NCBI GenBank assembly: GCA_000435595.1
Contig: FR895403.1
Location: 16,408 to 80,407 of the forward strand
Direction of reading: 5' to 3'
Source: Firmicutes bacterium CAG:882
GTDB taxonomy: Bacteria; Bacillota; Clostridia; Lachnospirales; Lachnospiraceae
DNA length: 64,000 nt
Shown: piece after piece, positions 33,814 through 43,514 of the stretch
Numbering within the stretch: position 1 is the stretch's first letter
How the letters are laid out: each line of letters starts with the position of its first letter
Notes under the pieces: model-generated
Database searches by the model: none
What the model was told of the DNA's origin: nothing
What the model saw: only the letters and a program-made list of their open reading frames with translations
Position numbers and translations under genes: made by a program

Positions 33814-36423
33814 GTGAAGGATAAAAAGAAAAAAGCAAAAAGAAAATTAGGGCTCTTACAGAAAATACTTCTCGGAGTATTAGGAGTGGTGGTGCTTGCG
33901 GTACTTATATGGTTCGCATATTATATGTTCCACTACTATCTGTATGATGATTACAAGCAGTACCTAAATGGTTATGAGACGGAGATGGGAACGGATTTCC
34001 ATTCGCTCAAGGATTCGTCAAAGGACGTGGACAATATGGAGCTTGTCGCTGAGAATGGAAATCTGAAGCTCTACGCTTCGCCTGAGAGCGGCAACGTGGC
34101 AGTCTACGACAAGAGAAGCGGGGTTACAACCTACAGCAATCCTGTGAATGCGGACGAAGATCCTATCGCAAACAATACGAACAAAAATTATCTCAAGTCA
34201 CAGTTCGTAATCAACTACTACAATGCGGCAAAGGCAATGGGAACCTACGATTCCTACAGCATGGCGGTTGAGAAAGGTCAGCTTCAGGCTCAGTCGATAG
34301 ACAACGGTGTGAGATTTATCTACACTTTGGGCGATTTCTCAACCAACACGACCGGAATTGTACCTCTCTATCTTGATAAGAATAAGCTCGAAGAAATCTG
34401 TGGCAAAATCGATGAGACGGAACAGACCAATATGAGACGTTACTACTCGACGGAGGATGACAAGACGGGAATGCTTGTACTCAACGGTGTAGCCAAGAAG
34501 AATGTCAAGACAATCAAGAAGATAACAGGTTATCTTGAGGAAGCAGGCTTTACCGAGGAAGATTACGAAGCACAGATGGAGCTTGCGGGAATAGAGGTTG
34601 CACTTCCGTTGTCATTCACGATAGCTCTTGAGTACAGACTCTCAGATGACAGCATAGAGGTGTCCGTTCCTTCATCTATGATTGAGGAGAACGGCGGAGG
34701 AAAGCTTTACAGAATAAGACTTTTAGGATACTTCGGTGCGGCAGGAGCTGACGATGAAGGTTATCTGGTAGTTCCTAACGGTTCAGGTTCGTTAATTTAT
34801 TTTAACAACGGAAAGAGCAATGTTGAGAACTATTCACAGTACATATATGACATTGATCCGCTGGCTGCGGATTACACGCTGCTTGAGAACACACAGAAGG
34901 TGAGACTTCCAATCTGCGGAATATGCAAGGAAGATTCGGATATTCTCATGTCGGTTGAGGACGGAGCAACGACGGCATTCTTCACGGCGTCCGTTGCAGG
35001 AAGCAACACAAGCTACAATTACGTTAACACAACTTTCGTTGTCAGGGGATATGATCTTCTCTCAATGTTCGGTTCGACGGGAAATGAGGCAGACCTTCCG
35101 CTTCTTGAGAAGGATATGTATGATATCAACTATAAGGTGAGATACACATTCTTAGATGATGAGCATAAGGGCTATTCGGGAATTGCGAACTACTACAGAG
35201 AAAGACTTATAAACGAAGGTGTTCTGAATGAAAAGACGGCATCGGGAGATATTCCTTTCTACTACGATATAATCGGCGGTGTGAAGGAGACGGCAAGCTT
35301 CGTCGGAATCAGATACTTAAAGGTTATGGCGATGACCACCTACGAGGAGGCGTCAGATATAGCGCTCGACTTAAAGGATAAGGGAATCGTGTACCAGGTA
35401 ATGAATCTTCAGGGCTGGAGCAACGGCGGTTATTACGCAGATGTGTATGACAAGATAACGGGACTTGGAAAGCTCGGCGGAAAGAAAGATTTAGAGTCGC
35501 TCAACGATACAATGGAGAGCATTGGCGGAAGATTGTATGTGGACGTTCCGTTCCAGGGTGTTACAAGCATCAGCAAACGCTACAGTGGTTCCTTTGAGAC
35601 ATCACGTTATTACGGTGCCGGTTATGTGGCAAGATTCGGAGCACACAATCCGGCGACCTTAAGAATTACCTCTTCACTGGGCTATGATGAAAATATATAT
35701 GACCTCATATCACCTAAGTTCCTTAAGAGATATGTGGATGCATTTATAAAGAAGTTCGGCAGGCTTGATGTGGGCGGTATAGGACTCAGAGATTTAGGCG
35801 ATGAAGTCCATTCGGATAAGAAGAGGACAGAGTTTATCAACAGAGAGGAAGCACTCGACATTGTAAAGGCACAGCTTGATAAGCTTGCCGGAACAGGTAA
35901 GAACATTCTTATCAACGGCGGAAATGATTACAGCTTCAAGTATGCGACGGATATCATTGATGTTCCTTTAAGGGACAACGAATTCAGAATAATAGATGAG
36001 GAAATTCCTCTCTATGAAATGATAATACACGGGTACATCAATTATGCCGGCGGACAGCTCAATTTCCATGATTCGGCTGACAACACCGAGATAACACTCA
36101 GAATGATTGAATACGGTGCATCTCCGAGATATGTATTTACCAAGGAGAGTGCAAGTGAAATGAAGTATACTGCACTCAATAAGTTCTATGCAACCAAGTA
36201 TGACAACTGGTGTGATGAGGCAGTAAGCGTATATAACAAAGTCAACGAAATATTAAAATATGTAAGCGGCGAGACAGTCGTAAAGCATGAGATAAGAGAC
36301 AGCGGAGTGAGAGCGGTCACATATTCCAACGGCGTTGTCATATATGTAAACTACACGGACTATGATGTGGTCGAGGATGGAATTACGATTCCTGCACACG
36401 GCTATCAGAAAGGAGGAAAATAA
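33814..36423 (+). CDS. DUF5696 membrane-anchored protein, possible glycoside hydrolase
   Basis: 869 residues from GTG 33814 (AAGGAAGG upstream). A basic cytoplasmic start precedes one membrane helix (about 14-42), so the large domain is outside. The N-terminal half is beta-rich (NGNLKLYASPESGNVAVYDKRSG; YLVVPNGSGSLIYFNNG). The C-terminal half has a TIM-barrel-like order (VGIRYLKVMAMTTYEEASDIALDL; GVGGIGLRDLGDEVHSDKK-like Asp/Glu-rich strand ends; NILINGGNDYS) and a closing beta-domain ending in IPAHGYQKGG, as in many glycoside hydrolases. Catalysis is an inference. It is located between two permease pairs in one operon. Confidence 0.8.
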   Translation: MKDKKKKAKRKLGLLQKILLGVLGVVVLAVLIWFAYYMFHYYLYDDYKQYLNGYETEMGTDFHSLKDSSKDVDNMELVAENGNLKLYASPESGNVAVYDKRSGVTTYSNPVNADEDPIANNTNKNYLKSQFVINYYNAAKAMGTYDSYSMAVEKGQLQAQSIDNGVRFIYTLGDFSTNTTGIVPLYLDKNKLEEICGKIDETEQTNMRRYYSTEDDKTGMLVLNGVAKKNVKTIKKITGYLEEAGFTEEDYEAQMELAGIEVALPLSFTIALEYRLSDDSIEVSVPSSMIEENGGGKLYRIRLLGYFGAAGADDEGYLVVPNGSGSLIYFNNGKSNVENYSQYIYDIDPLAADYTLLENTQKVRLPICGICKEDSDILMSVEDGATTAFFTASVAGSNTSYNYVNTTFVVRGYDLLSMFGSTGNEADLPLLEKDMYDINYKVRYTFLDDEHKGYSGIANYYRERLINEGVLNEKTASGDIPFYYDIIGGVKETASFVGIRYLKVMAMTTYEEASDIALDLKDKGIVYQVMNLQGWSNGGYYADVYDKITGLGKLGGKKDLESLNDTMESIGGRLYVDVPFQGVTSISKRYSGSFETSRYYGAGYVARFGAHNPATLRITSSLGYDENIYDLISPKFLKRYVDAFIKKFGRLDVGGIGLRDLGDEVHSDKKRTEFINREEALDIVKAQLDKLAGTGKNILINGGNDYSFKYATDIIDVPLRDNEFRIIDEEIPLYEMIIHGYINYAGGQLNFHDSADNTEITLRMIEYGASPRYVFTKESASEMKYTALNKFYATKYDNWCDEAVSVYNKVNEILKYVSGETVVKHEIRDSGVRAVTYSNGVVIYVNYTDYDVVEDGITIPAHGYQKGGK

Positions 36424-37340
36424 TGAAGCAGAAACGAGGCTTATCACTTCTTCAGAAGAGAAATGCAAAAGGCTTTATGTTTATCCTCCCATGGCTGGTC
36501 GGTTTCATTGTATTCTATGCGCGAAGCCTGTTCATGACGGTTCAGTTCTCACTGTCGACCATGGACACGACTTCGGCGGCAGGAGGTTACACATTACACT
36601 GGGCGGGACTGAGTAATTATCTGTACGCATTCAGAGTTCACGGAACCTTTAAGCAGATACTTACCACATCTGTACTCAATATGCTTGTTGATGTACCGCT
36701 TATAACATTTTTCAGTTTGTTTATGGCGATACTTCTCAATCGTAAGTTTAAGGGAAGAACGATTGTGAGGGCAATCTTTTTCCTTCCGATTATTATGAAT
36801 GCCGGAGCAATCACATCGGCGATGGAGCTTGCGAGAACGATGATGTCGGGCGGTATTTCATCGGGAGCAAGCGAGATTTCAGATGCGGCGTCATCGGGAG
36901 TTGACGTGGCATACTTTATAGAACTGTTTAAGAATCTGGCGATGCCTGATAAGCTGCTCGATTACATAGTTGCCGCGGTTGCACGAATCAATGACATCAT
37001 ATCGGCATCGGGAGTGCAGATTATCATATTCATAGCTGCTCTTCAGTCCATACCTGGTTCAATGTACGAGGTTGCTAAGATTGAGGGAGCAACAGCTTAT
37101 GAAACCTTCTGGAAGGTGACATTCCCGATGGTTATGCCACATATAATTACCAATGTGGTGTACACGGTTGTGGATAATTTCGCACAGAGCGATGTCGTAC
37201 AGCTTGCTTACGACACCTGCTTTAACAAGGTAAATTACGGACTGAGCTCGGCGATGAGCGTTGTGTCAACAGTTATCGTGTGTGTGATTCTCGTTCTTGT
37301 ATGCGGATTCATACAGAAGAGAACATTCTACTACAATTAA
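36423..37340 (+). CDS. Sugar ABC transporter permease (LplB type)
   Basis: 305 residues with six membrane helices and an EAA motif (EVAKIEGATAYETFWKVTFPMVMP). The start shares one base with the DUF5696 stop (TAATG). The large extracellular loop between helices 3 and 4 (ARTMMSGGISSGASEISDAA) is longer than usual. It pairs with the permease at 37357 to form the second importer, probably fed by the lipoprotein at 40246. Confidence 0.93.
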   Translation: MKQKRGLSLLQKRNAKGFMFILPWLVGFIVFYARSLFMTVQFSLSTMDTTSAAGGYTLHWAGLSNYLYAFRVHGTFKQILTTSVLNMLVDVPLITFFSLFMAILLNRKFKGRTIVRAIFFLPIIMNAGAITSAMELARTMMSGGISSGASEISDAASSGVDVAYFIELFKNLAMPDKLLDYIVAAVARINDIISASGVQIIIFIAALQSIPGSMYEVAKIEGATAYETFWKVTFPMVMPHIITNVVYTVVDNFAQSDVVQLAYDTCFNKVNYGLSSAMSVVSTVIVCVILVLVCGFIQKRTFYYN

Positions 37341-37356
37341 GGAAAGGAGAACCTAT

Positions 37357-38319
37357 ATGCAGAAAATCAAGATGGATGCACAGACAAAGAACAGCTTGAG
37401 CGCAATGCAGCGCGGTGCGAAGAAGGGAATCTTAGGTCTGGCACAGTTCGTGGTTATCGTGGGTATCTGCTATGTGATAGTGGCACCGATACTCGGAATA
37501 CTGGTAAGCTCCTTTATGTCGGACGGAGATGCTTACAACCCTATGGTGTACATGATTCCGACAGCGCCTACGTTTCAGAAATACAAAACGGTCATAGCGC
37601 GTCTTAATTATTTCCCGACCATGGGAAGAGATCTGTTATACACGCTGTCGTTGATGGTGATACAGGTGCTCATCTGCTCGATGGTTGGATATGGATTTGC
37701 AAGATTCAATTTTCCGTTTAAGAAGCTTTTATTTGCCTGCGTGGTTGTGATGATTGTAATTCCGACCAACACGATTATGCTTCCGTTATACATGACCTTC
37801 AAAAACTTCAATCCGTTCGGTCTTGCAACACTGATTAACGGGAAGAGCATCAATCTTCTCGGAACACCGGTACCGATGTACATAATGACATTCTTAGGAT
37901 GCGGTCTGCGTTCAGGTCTGTATATTTATATCTTTAACCAGTTTTTCAGAGGACTGCCAAAGGAAATCGAGGAGGCAGCCTTCGTGGATGGCGCAGGAGT
38001 ATGGTACACATATTTCAGAATCATGCTCATGAACGCCATGCCGTCTGTCATTACCGTTGCGGTATTCTCAATGGTATGGCAGTACAATGATACTTTTTAT
38101 GCGAAGTTATTTCTGATCAGCGAGAACATCGTAATCAGTAAGAAGATTTCATCCCTGACGGCTGTAATTGCCAACGAGGACAAAATCTTAGATACAACAA
38201 TCCAGCAGTTGTACCTTGATGCCGGTATCATTCTCATTATGGTGCCAATCGTACTGATTTATGTTTTCCTGCAGAGATACTTTATAGAGGGTGTAGAAAG
38301 AAGCGGTATCGTAGGATAA
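37357..38319 (+). CDS. Sugar ABC transporter permease (LplC/YtcP type)
   Basis: 320 residues, ATG 37357 after GGAAAGGAG. Six membrane helices, with the EAA-like segment EEAAFVDGAGVWYTYFRIML. It is the second channel subunit of the second importer. Complete; ordinary family length. Confidence 0.93.
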   Translation: MQKIKMDAQTKNSLSAMQRGAKKGILGLAQFVVIVGICYVIVAPILGILVSSFMSDGDAYNPMVYMIPTAPTFQKYKTVIARLNYFPTMGRDLLYTLSLMVIQVLICSMVGYGFARFNFPFKKLLFACVVVMIVIPTNTIMLPLYMTFKNFNPFGLATLINGKSINLLGTPVPMYIMTFLGCGLRSGLYIYIFNQFFRGLPKEIEEAAFVDGAGVWYTYFRIMLMNAMPSVITVAVFSMVWQYNDTFYAKLFLISENIVISKKISSLTAVIANEDKILDTTIQQLYLDAGIILIMVPIVLIYVFLQRYFIEGVERSGIVG

Positions 38320-38348
38320 CCGCCCGCCACAAAAAAGGAGGAGAAGGC

Positions 38349-40226
38349 GTGAGACGTAACAAATTATTAGCCTGCCTTATGGCAGGAACAATGGCAGTAT
38401 CACTTACGGCGTGCAGCAACAATGCAAACAGTGATACCACTACAGCCCCAAGCACTACAGAGGCTGTGACAACAACAGAGGCTGCAACAGAGCAGACAAC
38501 AACTGAACCAAGTGCAACATCAAATGCAAGCATCGACTTTGAAGATGGTCAGATGGGCTTCGTGGAGGTGTACAGTGCACCTGCCAATGCAGCGGATGTT
38601 GAGCTTAACGTAGTTGATTTTGGCGGCAGCAAGGCACTTGAGGTTAAGAACTTAACAGGAAAGGTTCCGTTCGTAGGAATTGATGTGAGCAGTCTTTGCG
38701 GAGCTGATACGGCAAAGATAGCATCTGTATCAATGAAGCTTGGTGTTTCCTATGAAGACGGAAGCTTCAGTGCATGTGCAGGCAAGATTACAACCTGGAC
38801 AGGTGAGGACCTTGTTCAGACAGGTTATGACTGGTCCGTATACATGGAGAGCAAGAACCCTAAGGTTGCTACAGTCGATGTATCAGGAGTTCCTTTTGTA
38901 GCAGATGCCAAAAATATTATGGTGCTTTCACTTGAAACAGACAATGGTATTGATGCCGGACATGGCAACGCAACACTCTATGTAGACGACATCACATTCT
39001 ATGATGCTTCGGGAAATGTGCTCACGGCAGACCAGAGCGTTGCATTCGCAGCTCCGGCAGGCTACTCGGACAGCGGAAGAGATTCTTCCAACCTCTTTGC
39101 AGTAAAGAACGCCGTTGAGTTCGAAGGCTTCCAGACAAGCGCAGATGCGTGGGCTCAGGCAGGCTTTACAATGCCTCAGGAGATTCTCGATGCACTTGTT
39201 CCGGGCTCGGTTGTAGAGATTGAGTACAAGTCAGAGACAGGAAATATGTGGCTTGTAATGAACGAGGCACAGGCAGGCTGGATGAGAGTAGGTCAGGCTG
39301 GAACCGATGATCCTGCATACCAGAACAATTCACATAACATTGCACAGGTTACTTACGAGCAGCTTGCAGCACTCTGCACGGACGATGTAAGCACATGGGG
39401 AAGCACAATGCAGTGTGAGTCCGACGGAGCTTGGGAGGTATTCTCGGTTAAGGTTGGACAGCAGGCAAAGAACATCGCCGTTGTAAACGGTGTTGATTTT
39501 GCCGGATTCGCAACAAAGGCAGGCGCTTGGTCACAGGATGGCTTTGATATGCCTCAGGAAATCATCGATGCACTTGTACCTGGCGCGGTTGTAGAGGTTA
39601 CATACAGCTCCGAGACAGGCAACATGTGGCTTGTAATGCCTGATTCAACAGCAGGCTGGATGAGAGTGGGTCAGGCAGGAACAGAAGATCCTGCACTCTG
39701 CGATGGTCAGAAGTGCTACGTTACTTACGAGCAGATTGCAGCACTCTGCGGCGATGATGTATCCACATGGGGTGCAAGAATGCAGTGTGAGGCAGACGGC
39801 GAGTGGGAGGTATACAGCGTTAAGGTTGGAACGGCAGCAGAGTTTGCTCCTGTAAATAAGCTTGTTGCTTTCGAGGGCTTCGAGACAAGCGGAGACGCAT
39901 GGGCACAGGCGGGCTTTACAATGCCTCAGGAGATTCTCGATGCACTTGTACCTGGTGCGGTTGTGACAATTCAGTACTCATCCGAGACAGGCAACATCTG
40001 GATTGTAATGAACGAGGCACAGGCAGGCTGGATGAGAGTAGGTCAGGCAGGGACGGAAGATCCTGCACTTTGCAACGGAACATACGCACAGATTACATAC
40101 GAGCAGCTCGCAGCACTCTGCACGGACGATGTGAGCACATGGGGCAGCACAATGCAGTGCGAGGCTGACGGAGCTTGGGAAGTATATGGAGTATGGGTAA
40201 GCACACCGGCTACATCTGCAGAATAA
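38349..40226 (+). CDS. Lipoprotein with three tandem copies of a 124-residue module
   Basis: 625 residues from GTG 38349 (AAGGAGGAG upstream). Lipobox LTAC (Cys22) followed by a Thr-rich linker. Residues about 60-230 are a beta-sandwich-like domain (VELNVVDFGGSKALEVKNL ... LYVDDITFYD), as in several CBM families. Then three near-identical modules occupy about 257-379, 381-503 and 506-625, each with GF-MPQEI-DALVPG, ETGN-W-VM and a conserved CTDDVSTWG-like stretch. Probably a surface glycan-binding protein; no enzyme motif seen. It sits between permeases and a binding protein, so it may present polysaccharide to the uptake system. Confidence 0.82.
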   Translation: MRRNKLLACLMAGTMAVSLTACSNNANSDTTTAPSTTEAVTTTEAATEQTTTEPSATSNASIDFEDGQMGFVEVYSAPANAADVELNVVDFGGSKALEVKNLTGKVPFVGIDVSSLCGADTAKIASVSMKLGVSYEDGSFSACAGKITTWTGEDLVQTGYDWSVYMESKNPKVATVDVSGVPFVADAKNIMVLSLETDNGIDAGHGNATLYVDDITFYDASGNVLTADQSVAFAAPAGYSDSGRDSSNLFAVKNAVEFEGFQTSADAWAQAGFTMPQEILDALVPGSVVEIEYKSETGNMWLVMNEAQAGWMRVGQAGTDDPAYQNNSHNIAQVTYEQLAALCTDDVSTWGSTMQCESDGAWEVFSVKVGQQAKNIAVVNGVDFAGFATKAGAWSQDGFDMPQEIIDALVPGAVVEVTYSSETGNMWLVMPDSTAGWMRVGQAGTEDPALCDGQKCYVTYEQIAALCGDDVSTWGARMQCEADGEWEVYSVKVGTAAEFAPVNKLVAFEGFETSGDAWAQAGFTMPQEILDALVPGAVVTIQYSSETGNIWIVMNEAQAGWMRVGQAGTEDPALCNGTYAQITYEQLAALCTDDVSTWGSTMQCEADGAWEVYGVWVSTPATSAE

Positions 40227-40245
40227 ATTTGGAGGAGTCAAAAAT

Positions 40246-41718
40246 ATGAGAAAATCATTAAAGAAAGTTCTTGCGACAGGACTTGCCGCAACAATGGTAT
40301 TGTCCATGACAGCCTGCAACAATGGCGGAAGCAACGATACAACAACTCAGGGAAGCAACGACACGACAACAGAGACTACACAGAAACAGCCTGAGGAGAC
40401 AACAACACAGGGCAGCAGCACAACACCGAGCGGTACACCGAGACATATCACAATCGGAAGCTGGTGGGTTCAGTACTATGACAGCACACATACCTCCGTT
40501 GAGGATGACCCAAACTACGCAGGTGATCTTGCAGCCGAGCTTAAGTTCGAGAATGTAAAGAAGATTGAGGATAAGTATAATGTAACCTTCGCATGGGAGA
40601 ACCTTACTTATGCAGGTACAAAAGAGTCAATCAATACATCCGTTCTTGCAGGTTCACCTGACTGTGATATCTATCTCGTAGACCTTGGAATGGCTATTCC
40701 GGCAGCCATGAACGGACTTGCAACAGATTTAAAGACTGTTCTTCCTGCAGATGATGACCTCTTTACAACACAGAATAATATCAAGTATCTTGACCTCGGT
40801 GATGGCAAGGCTTGTATTTTAAAGAGAGTTGAGGCACAGAGTACTGTTGAGGCTACATATCCTCTTGCATTCAATAAGCAGCTTCTCGAGGACAATAACC
40901 TTGAGGATCCAAGAGAACTCTACAAGAAGGGTGAGTGGACATGGGATAAGTTTATCGAGTATTGCCAGGTTCTCACTCAGGATACCAATGGTGACGGAAC
41001 CGTTGACCAGTATGGCTTCGGAGGTTTCGGTTCCGAGACATTTGAACAGCTTATGATGAGCAACGGCGGTTCAATTGCAGCGGGAACAACAGAGACACTC
41101 TCAAGTGCGCCAGTAGGCGAGGCTCTCCAGATGCTTCAGGATATGTATATAACATACAATGTATGCTATCCTTATGAGAATGATTCTGATACAATGAGAT
41201 TCATCTACCGTAACGGCAACATCGGTTTCTGGCCTGGTGCAGCGTGGATTGCCGCTCAAAATGCAGACTATGACCACAACGGTGCGGTGGGAACAACACT
41301 TGAGTTCGACACCTGCTATGTTCAGTGGCCTGTAGGTCCTTCCGGAAATCAGGAGACCAACAAGGGCAAGATTACATCAGGTGAGTTCTATATCATTCCT
41401 GCCGGAGTTGAGAATCCTGAGCTTGTTTATGATGTTCTCTACGATATGTGGAACTGGTATGACGGAGACACATCAATCCGTGATGATGAGGAGACACTCT
41501 ACTGGTGGTATGCTGTAACGGATAAGGATCCTGAGATTCAGGATCAGAACTTTGACGTTATGTTCGACTGCGGAAGCAGAGAGCAGTTCGACTTATGGAA
41601 CTCAATGGGTATAGAGTACGACCTTGAGAGTCTTATCAACGGTACTGTAACCGCTGCACAGTTCCAGGAGACATACAAGCAGCAGATTCAGGATGCACTT
41701 GATGCATACTTTAATTAA
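40246..41718 (+). CDS. Extracellular solute-binding lipoprotein (family 1)
   Basis: 490 residues. Signal peptide with lipobox MTAC (Cys25), a Thr/Gln-rich linker, then a binding-protein fold (HITIGSWWVQYYDS ... ATYPLAFNKQLLEDNNLEDPRELYKKGEWTWDKFIEY). Likely the substrate-capturing partner of permeases 36423 and 37357. Nineteen bases follow the triple-module gene, with GGAGG before the ATG. After its stop there is an AT-rich stretch and a weak hairpin near 41760-41800, so transcript levels may fall here. Confidence 0.92.
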   Translation: MRKSLKKVLATGLAATMVLSMTACNNGGSNDTTTQGSNDTTTETTQKQPEETTTQGSSTTPSGTPRHITIGSWWVQYYDSTHTSVEDDPNYAGDLAAELKFENVKKIEDKYNVTFAWENLTYAGTKESINTSVLAGSPDCDIYLVDLGMAIPAAMNGLATDLKTVLPADDDLFTTQNNIKYLDLGDGKACILKRVEAQSTVEATYPLAFNKQLLEDNNLEDPRELYKKGEWTWDKFIEYCQVLTQDTNGDGTVDQYGFGGFGSETFEQLMMSNGGSIAAGTTETLSSAPVGEALQMLQDMYITYNVCYPYENDSDTMRFIYRNGNIGFWPGAAWIAAQNADYDHNGAVGTTLEFDTCYVQWPVGPSGNQETNKGKITSGEFYIIPAGVENPELVYDVLYDMWNWYDGDTSIRDDEETLYWWYAVTDKDPEIQDQNFDVMFDCGSREQFDLWNSMGIEYDLESLINGTVTAAQFQETYKQQIQDALDAYFN

Positions 41719-41822
41719 TTTTTAATTGTTTTGTGGGAACACCTCTATTAAAATAAGGATACCCGGGCTGTTCGATATGAGCAGTCCGTATATCCCGGTA
41801 AAATCAGAAAGGTGTAGAGGTT

Positions 41823-42467
41823 ATGGCATCAATTTTCGGTATTGATTCTGCCTACGGCAGATTTATGAACAAAGTCGGAGATATTATTCTCCTAAGCATA
41901 TTATGGATAGTGTGTTCACTGCCGGTTGTGACAATAGGCACGGCAGCATGTGCGGCATATTATACGGCTGCGAAGGTTTTGCGCCATCACAACGGTTATG
42001 TGTCCAAAGAGTTCTTCCGCTCATTTAAGCGGAATTTCCGGGCATCGATAGGGCTTAATCTGATTTATCTTGTATTAGCCGTTATGCTTGTGTTTAACCT
42101 TATGTATTTTAAGGGGAGTGCGACCGAGATTTCATTCTATCTGAGATGTGTGTACATAGTGCTTGGTTTTATAATATTCGGAGTGATGCTGTATACCTAT
42201 ATTCTGTTGTCAAGATTCGAACTCGGCAGTGGGAAATTGTTCGGCATGGCATTTGTTATATGCTTCAGACATCTGCATATAACGGCAGCACTTGTGGGAA
42301 TGTGTGCGGTAGCGGCAGTACTTGTATATCTGATGCCGTGGGCAGTGCTTATCCTTCCGGGGCTGGCATTTTACGGGATGACATTCCCGGCGGAGCATGT
42401 GATGAAAAAATATATGCGTCGTCCGGAGAGTGGAAGCAAAGAAGAGGATACATGGTATTATAACTGA
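41823..42467 (+). CDS. YesL-like (DUF624) membrane protein
   Basis: 214 residues with about five membrane helices, the family hallmark VCSLPVVTIGTAACAAYY in the first helix and the EDTWYYN end. It is a paralogue of the protein at 26059 (both share CSLP/CIP-IVTIG and WYYN). Role unknown; associated with sugar uptake. It is followed 15 bases later by the lacI-type gene. Confidence 0.88.
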   Translation: MASIFGIDSAYGRFMNKVGDIILLSILWIVCSLPVVTIGTAACAAYYTAAKVLRHHNGYVSKEFFRSFKRNFRASIGLNLIYLVLAVMLVFNLMYFKGSATEISFYLRCVYIVLGFIIFGVMLYTYILLSRFELGSGKLFGMAFVICFRHLHITAALVGMCAVAAVLVYLMPWAVLILPGLAFYGMTFPAEHVMKKYMRRPESGSKEEDTWYYN

Positions 42468-42482
42468 TGGGAATGGTGATGT

Positions 42483-43505
42483 ATGGCTAAGAATGTGACT
42501 ATGAGAGATATAGCAAAAAAGGTCGGGGTCAGCACGGTAACAGTGTCTAAGGCATTGACTGACAAGGACGGCGTAGGCTCTGAGCTTCGTGCAGTGATTA
42601 AGGCAACTGCCGAGGAAATGGGTTATACATACAGCGGAATCGGAGACGGCTTCCGCCGTGGGCGCAGCTATAATATCGGTGTTATTGTTGAGGAACACTA
42701 TGTGGATAATTCAACTACAGTCTTTCCGTTTTATATGAAAATGTACAACAGCATCAACAAGCAGATGTCACAGTTTCATTATTCGGTAATTATGGAGGCA
42801 ATTACGTCTAAAATGCTCGCGGAGCACAGAATGCCGGATATCGTGGCCGAGCGGAAAGTCGACGGAGTTATTGTGCTGGGTCAGATGAAATCAGATTATC
42901 TTAAGGTGCTGAGGGAGAACAAGCTGCCGGTTGTGTATCTGGATTTTTATGACAGGACGATGGAGGTGCCGAGCGTCATAAATGATAATATGTACGGAAC
43001 CTACATGCTTACCAATTATCTTGTGAGTATGGGGCACAAAAAAATTGCCTATGTGGGAAGCATAGATGCCACAGCAAGTATTCTTGACAGATATTTGGGA
43101 TACTACCGTTCGCTTCTGACACATCAGTTAAAGATGCCTGACGATTATATTATTCCCGACAGAGATGATGAAGGGTATTTTATTGATTTGCAGATGCCGA
43201 AAGAGATGCCGACAGCATTTGTATGTAACTGCGATGGAACGGCGAACCTCCTTATGAAGCTTCTTATCAGCAGAGGGTATCGCATTCCGCAGGATATATC
43301 TGTGGTTGGATTTGATAATTATTCGGCGGAGTTTGATTACAATCTGCCGAAGCTTACAACAATAGAAGTAAATATTGAAGAAATGACAAAAAATGCAGTA
43401 GAAATGATTATACGCCTTTTAAAAGGCGAAGAAAATCTTGGCGGGCGCAAGGTCATAAGCGGAAAGCTTATTATCCGTGGTTCGGTGGCGCAGTGCCAAA
43501 TGTAG
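42483..43505 (+). CDS. LacI family transcriptional regulator
   Basis: 340 residues. HTH at about 4-27 (MRDIAKKVGVSTVTVSKAL) and hinge at 45-60, then a periplasmic-binding-protein-like effector domain (SMGHKKIAYVG ... AFVCNCDGTANLLMKLL ... VVGFDNYS). It is expected to repress the locus until an oligosaccharide or sugar phosphate binds. The inverted repeat at 24204-24243 is a candidate operator, although it does not look like the usual LacI-type palindrome with a central CG. Confidence 0.93.
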   Translation: MAKNVTMRDIAKKVGVSTVTVSKALTDKDGVGSELRAVIKATAEEMGYTYSGIGDGFRRGRSYNIGVIVEEHYVDNSTTVFPFYMKMYNSINKQMSQFHYSVIMEAITSKMLAEHRMPDIVAERKVDGVIVLGQMKSDYLKVLRENKLPVVYLDFYDRTMEVPSVINDNMYGTYMLTNYLVSMGHKKIAYVGSIDATASILDRYLGYYRSLLTHQLKMPDDYIIPDRDDEGYFIDLQMPKEMPTAFVCNCDGTANLLMKLLISRGYRIPQDISVVGFDNYSAEFDYNLPKLTTIEVNIEEMTKNAVEMIIRLLKGEENLGGRKVISGKLIIRGSVAQCQM

Positions 43506-43514
43506 GAGGTATGT

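Noticed and set aside
40322..40558. Overlapping frames in the binding-protein gene and triple-module gene
   Set aside because: They mirror the Thr/Gln-rich linkers and repeats in another frame and have no starts of their own.
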